Source: JBCBZH01 sp039815415
GTDB taxonomy: Bacteria; Bacteroidota; Rhodothermia; Rhodothermales; Rubricoccaceae
NCBI GenBank assembly: GCA_039815415.1
Contig: JBCBZH010000020.1
Location: 1-28,786 of the forward strand
DNA length: 28,786 nt
Direction: 5' to 3'
Each line of letters opens with the position of its first letter. Position 1 is the first letter of the stretch. A program made the translations under genes and the position numbers. The notes beneath the pieces were generated by a model. That model ran no database searches, was not told where the DNA came from, and saw only the letters and a list, made by a program, of their open reading frames with translations. Shown piece after piece: positions 25,878 through 28,786 of the stretch.

Positions 25878-26555
25878 CTACGGGGCGCCGAGACGATCCC
25901 ATAGCGCCGCCATGCCCGCGCGGAAGAGCGTTGCGCCGCCCTGGGAGGGATGTCGAACGTACACGGGGTCGGCATGGATGGCATCCAGAGCACCTTCTGC
26001 CTTGCGACCGACGGCCACGACGGCAGCGGGCTCGAGAATCCTCACCAGCTCGCCGAGGACGCCGTGCCAGCGTCGGATCTCACGTACGGTGGGAGTGCGG
26101 ATGGTGAGAGGCTCGCCCTCCTTGTGCGGATGGAACGGAACCGCATTCCAGGTCCAGAATCGACCCCAGTACGGAAGCATGGCATTCCAGTAGATGGTCC
26201 CGCTGTACTCCTTGATCGGCTCGCCGGTCTCGGCAAACTGGCGTGACGATGGGGTTCCATCGACCGGGAACTCTGGGTCCACGAGCTGGCGCTCGTTGGT
26301 GAACGGAATGCCCGAGAAGCGGCATCCCCACGGACCCGGAGCCTCGGCCACCACCAGCACATCAGGGCGCCCGCCCGGCGCCGAGCTGGCGACGGCCTTG
26401 AGCGCGGCCCTCAGGTTGGAGCGGCGAATCTGAGATGCACCCGGCGCGTCGTGTTCGGTGTCTGTGGCATAGGGGTTCACCAGGCGATTCGGCGTTCCCG
26501 TCTCGTCGAATACCTCGCGCTCGAACAGGTCCCACGCGTTGTCTGTCCAGGCCAT
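25878..26555 (-). CDS. Uracil-DNA glycosylase superfamily protein
   Basis: A 225-residue protein with the UDG-superfamily layout. The first motif is VAEAPGPWGCRFSGIPFTNE (about 69-88), which matches the G-E-x-P-G...G-x-PF/E pattern of family-4/5-like and related enzymes. TWNAVPFHPH (135-144) supplies the Asn-containing strand, VAVGRKAEGAL (180-190) the later core, and YVRHPSQGG (199-207) the HPS loop that enters the minor groove. Members remove uracil or related bases from DNA, but some are divergent and not proven glycosylases. The first motif lacks the Asp/Asn water-activating residue in the usual spot, so the activity is not certain. Its ATG overlaps the stop of the upstream outer-membrane-protein gene as TGATG, so the two are probably translated together. 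Two motif copies lie within it (26282, 26382). Confidence 0.85.
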   Translation of the reverse strand: MAWTDNAWDLFEREVFDETGTPNRLVNPYATDTEHDAPGASQIRRSNLRAALKAVASSAPGGRPDVLVVAEAPGPWGCRFSGIPFTNERQLVDPEFPVDGTPSSRQFAETGEPIKEYSGTIYWNAMLPYWGRFWTWNAVPFHPHKEGEPLTIRTPTVREIRRWHGVLGELVRILEPAAVVAVGRKAEGALDAIHADPVYVRHPSQGGATLFRAGMAALWDRLGAP

Positions 26556-27796
26556 CAGTTTCCAAAGCGCGCGTTGACGACCTGGTTGAAGATCGATCCG
26601 AAGGAATACGTGATGCCGACGGAGGTGAAGTAGTCGAACCCGGTTGCCAGTTCTTGCTGTTCCGTCAGCACCTCGCCATCCGTGGCATCATCCGCAGGCA
26701 GATTGATCTGGTCGCGGACGAGAGAGTAGCTGCCAGTCAGGCCGAGGCTGAATCCCCTGAACAGACGGAGGTTGATGTTTCCACCGATGGAGGCGTTGTA
26801 CTTGTCTGGTTGGGAGAGGTACTGGGAAACGCCCGCAAACATGTCTAAAGATCCCCAGGGTTGCTTGAACTCGGCATTGGCTCCGGCGCTGTGCGTGGGC
26901 AGCAGCTCGCTCGTTTGGAGGAAGATCGTCGTGTCGGCGTAGAGTGCGTACTCCGCGCCCACGTCGTAGGAGAACCGAAGCTGGCGCTGGGTGGCTTCGC
27001 TGTACGGGTACAGGTTGTACTCAACGGCGGGGCCAAGCCGAACCTGGAGGTCATAGTTGGAGAACGTAGACCGCCTCGCGCTGGCGCTCAATCCGGCGGA
27101 GGCATGGTCGGTGAGGCTCTTCACCGCTCGCGCAGACAGTCCGTAGTTGGCATTGTCACTGACGAAGGTGGTTCCGTCGCTCAGCTCGAACTCCCGCCGG
27201 TTGTAGCTCAGGTTGGGGCGGATGGACACTTTCAGGTCTTCCGTCACTCGGGAAGCCTGGAAGGACCCGGAGGTTCGCATCGATTGAGACCGAGACTGGC
27301 CGTTGAACCGACCGTTCGCTCGAAGTCTGAACACCCAACTGTTCCAGGGGTCAACCACAGGCTCGGCTTCGCCAGCTTCGGATTCTTCAGGGGCGTCGTA
27401 CGTGACCGAGATGCGCGGTCCGGCGTTCGTCGCTAGTGCGAACCCCGCCAGCCCGATCTGGAGCCTAGACAGGAGCGCCCGGCGTTCGTCGTCGTCGCTG
27501 GCACCGGGAGGCACGGAGGCCTGCAGGGTATCCCGACGGCCCAGGGCATCGCCTTGCCGGCCTTCGAGCAACACGGTGTAGCGCTCGCCGCCACCGCCCG
27601 TGTCTTCCTCAACGACGAGGACAAATACGTCTGCGTCGGCCTGGTCTCGGACGAACTGAACGTAGGGGACTTCGGTCTGGAAAAAGTCCCGGTCGCACCC
27701 AGACGAGTAGCAGTCCACAGCAACCCGCAGGAGAGGAGACTGCGCCGCGCATGGAATGGAGAACAACAGGGCGGCGAGCAGCAGGAGGCGGGTCAC
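26555..27796 (-). CDS. Predicted outer-membrane beta-barrel protein
   Basis: The 413-residue reading starts at GTG (27796), giving a signal peptide MTRLLLLAALLFSIPCAAQ. Residues about 20-130 form a periplasmic-like domain with two Cys (VDCYSSGCDRDFFQTEVPYVQFVRD) and VFVLVVEEDTGGGGERYTV. From about 145 the protein alternates polar and hydrophobic residues in strands ending in aromatic-rich turns, for example WVFRLRANGRFNGQSRSQS, LRFSYDVGAEYALYADTT and LATGFDYFTSVGITYSFGSIFNQVVNARF. This fits an outer-membrane barrel of 12 or more strands. I recall similar uncharacterised proteins in Rhodothermota and related groups but cannot name a family. The cargo or pore function is unknown. It has no exact motif copy. 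Confidence 0.8.
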   Translation of the reverse strand: MTRLLLLAALLFSIPCAAQSPLLRVAVDCYSSGCDRDFFQTEVPYVQFVRDQADADVFVLVVEEDTGGGGERYTVLLEGRQGDALGRRDTLQASVPPGASDDDERRALLSRLQIGLAGFALATNAGPRISVTYDAPEESEAGEAEPVVDPWNSWVFRLRANGRFNGQSRSQSMRTSGSFQASRVTEDLKVSIRPNLSYNRREFELSDGTTFVSDNANYGLSARAVKSLTDHASAGLSASARRSTFSNYDLQVRLGPAVEYNLYPYSEATQRQLRFSYDVGAEYALYADTTIFLQTSELLPTHSAGANAEFKQPWGSLDMFAGVSQYLSQPDKYNASIGGNINLRLFRGFSLGLTGSYSLVRDQINLPADDATDGEVLTEQQELATGFDYFTSVGITYSFGSIFNQVVNARFGN

Positions 27797-28012
27797 AAAG
27801 AGGTCGGTTCGGGTGTAGGAGGTTAGAGAGTCTTAGGAACCCCTGACGTGGATGTCCATTGCCTCGAACTCGCGGGCCTCGGTGTTTTTTGCTCAGCCCG
27901 GTTACTCAGAGCTGCAGGCCCCGATCGGGCCCTGCGCGGAGCTGGAGGTCGGTCTCCCGGGAGGATCTTCAGCCCACTGGTTGCGTCCTACTCATCCACC
28001 CTTCCCGACCGC
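27797..28012. promoter_or_regulatory. Divergent regulatory gap with two palindromes
   Basis: This 216-base region separates the starts of the outer-membrane gene and the cNMP/CBS gene. It holds a 22-base near-perfect inverted repeat at 27914-27935 (GCAGG and CCTGC outer arms, CCCGATCGGG core, one mismatched position on each side). A 10-base palindrome CTCCCGGGAG lies at 27954-27963. Either could be an operator. A T6 run lies near 27883-27888. No promoter consensus can be asserted and no dispersed-motif copy is present. Confidence 0.4.
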
Positions 28013-28786
28013 ATGGCTCCGTCTCTCCTCGCGCACGTCGAAGACCTGTTTGCCTCCACAGAGCCGTTCACGCTTCTGACCGACGACCAGCGCGCAGCGA
28101 TGCAGTCCGGGCTGGCTATTGAGATTTACAAGCCGGGTGAGGTCATTCTTCAGCAGGGCAACGACCTCCACCGGGCGCTCTACGTGGTCGCCGAAGGGCT
28201 GGTGCGGCAAGTGGAGGTGGAAACGGGGCGGACCATTGAAATGACCGGGCAAGGATCCCACTTCGGATCCTATGGGCTGATTCAAGGAGGCGTGTTGCCC
28301 TATGAGGCTCGGGCGGTGGAGACCACGGCGTGCGCGCTTGTCGCTGCGCAGACGTTCCAGGCACTTCTGGACGAGAATGCGGCATTCAAAGCGTACTTCG
28401 ATGAGGACATCAAGCGGTACGTACGCTCCCTGGATGACGACATCGACGCGTCGGGGGCGTTCCTCCTGTTCGACACCACGCTTGGCAAGGTCCTTCGGAC
28501 CGATCCTCCGGTCGCGCACATCGACACAACGGTTCGGGAGGCAGCACAGCGGATGCGTGAGACCGAAGCTGACAGCGTCGTCATAGTTCGCGAGGACGTT
28601 CCCATCGGACTCTTTACGGAAGGGGACATTGTGCGTCGGATTGCAAGCGGAGACGAGGACCTGGATGCGCCAGTGATGCAACTCGTCAACCGGCCACCGA
28701 TCGCGCTCGGGACCCACGAGCGTCTGTTCGATGCCGTCCGCGCGATGATGCGGTATCGGATTCGCCGCGTCATCGTGGTGGACCCC
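28013..28786 (+). CDS. Cyclic-nucleotide-binding-like / CBS domain signalling protein, 3' truncated
   Basis: An open frame from the ATG at 28013 runs off the end of the window (258 codons visible), so it lacks a stop. Residues about 15-125 resemble a cyclic-nucleotide-binding domain: IEIYKPGEVILQQGNDLHRALYVVAEGLVRQ, then SHFGSYGLIQGG and YEARAVETTACALVAAQTFQALL. Residues about 160-258 are a pair of CBS-like repeats: VAHIDTTVREAAQRMRETEADSVVIVREDVPIGLFTEGDIVRRI and VNRPPIALGTHERLFDAVRAMMRYRIRRVIVVDP. This order matches DUF294-type proteins, which end in a putative nucleotidyltransferase domain that would lie beyond the window. The phosphate-binding cassette lacks the usual GE pair (GSYGL instead) but keeps an Arg in EARAVE, so cyclic-nucleotide binding is uncertain. 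No promoter is clearly visible upstream. Confidence 0.88.
   Translation, partial: MAPSLLAHVEDLFASTEPFTLLTDDQRAAMQSGLAIEIYKPGEVILQQGNDLHRALYVVAEGLVRQVEVETGRTIEMTGQGSHFGSYGLIQGGVLPYEARAVETTACALVAAQTFQALLDENAAFKAYFDEDIKRYVRSLDDDIDASGAFLLFDTTLGKVLRTDPPVAHIDTTVREAAQRMRETEADSVVIVREDVPIGLFTEGDIVRRIASGDEDLDAPVMQLVNRPPIALGTHERLFDAVRAMMRYRIRRVIVVDP

Larger units (their letters stand above)
27..26391. repeat. Dispersed 10-mer motif CGAGCTGGCG / CGCCAGCTCG, 39 exact copies
   Basis: Hand-located exact copies. Forward starts: 2581, 3674, 5259, 5590, 6617, 7583, 9133, 9275, 11854, 14850, 16266, 17508, 18458, 21394, 22633, 23272, 25250, 25277, 26282, 26382. Reverse starts: 27, 2020, 2442, 2573, 3728, 3831, 6089, 6362, 10330, 11047, 11398, 12574, 14535, 17528, 22683, 23415, 24398, 25230, 25447. 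About half are followed by A on the motif strand, and CT often precedes it, giving ctCGAGCTGGCGa. A G-for-A variant, CGGGCTGGCG, occurs roughly another 18 times. Eleven of the 39 lie in non-coding gaps, which make up about 5 percent of the window. Confidence 0.9.

Noticed and set aside
27881..27888. Intrinsic terminator at the T6 run
   Set aside because: No GC-rich stem directly precedes the T-run and both flanking genes point away from it.
17597..28786. PycTM-like protein and the cyclic-nucleotide-binding protein as one signalling system
   Set aside because: They are separated by 9.6 kb and several unrelated genes, the second is a DUF294-type protein, and no cyclase is visible. Proximity alone is not support.

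Overview
The window is GC-rich, densely coded bacterial chromosome. Several features suggest a high-GC member of the Rhodothermota/Bacteroidota: a DUF5706/PycTM-type membrane protein, an Omp85-type barrel fused to a lipoprotein phosphoesterase, a Tat-type lipoprotein S66 peptidase, and weak or absent Shine-Dalgarno sequences. This placement is an inference from gene content; the window holds no rRNA or other phylogenetic marker.

Layout: (1) 1-2559, the 3' part of a fused FAD/Fe-S 2-hydroxyacid dehydrogenase, then a small Cys-rich protein (2625-2891). (2) 2906-12750, a minus-strand operon recC-recB-recD plus a gene for a protein with a SeqA-N/ribbon-helix-helix-like N-terminus; recC/recB and recB/recD are joined by TGATG stop/start overlaps. 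(3) 12851-17499, a plus-strand pair: an SdiA-regulated-type propeller lipoprotein and a 1245-residue phosphoesterase/kinase-like/Omp85-barrel fusion. (4) 17597-18400, an orphan Pycsar-effector-like membrane protein. (5) 18734-22537, a large secreted alpha/beta hydrolase. (6) 22718-24658, sixA-like and ldcA-like genes in convergent orientation. (7) 24757-25857, a conserved hypothetical gene and an HsdR-N-type nuclease-like gene whose start codon abuts a 7-bp tandem repeat. (8) 25878-27796, minus strand, a uracil-DNA-glycosylase-superfamily gene overlapping the end of an outer-membrane barrel gene. (9) 28013-end, the start of a cyclic-nucleotide-binding/CBS protein.

The most notable structure is not a gene. 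The 10-mer CGAGCTGGCG (reverse complement CGCCAGCTCG), often followed by A, occurs 39 times by hand count, 20 on one strand and 19 on the other. It is found inside genes in several reading frames. It is concentrated in gaps downstream of stop codons, where it usually forms inverted pairs able to fold into hairpins, and it is absent from the three divergent promoter gaps. These are the hallmarks of DNA uptake sequences in Neisseriaceae and Pasteurellaceae. A Chi-like or chromosome-organising role is an alternative. I know of no such element described for this group, so I rank it as the main candidate for an undescribed system.
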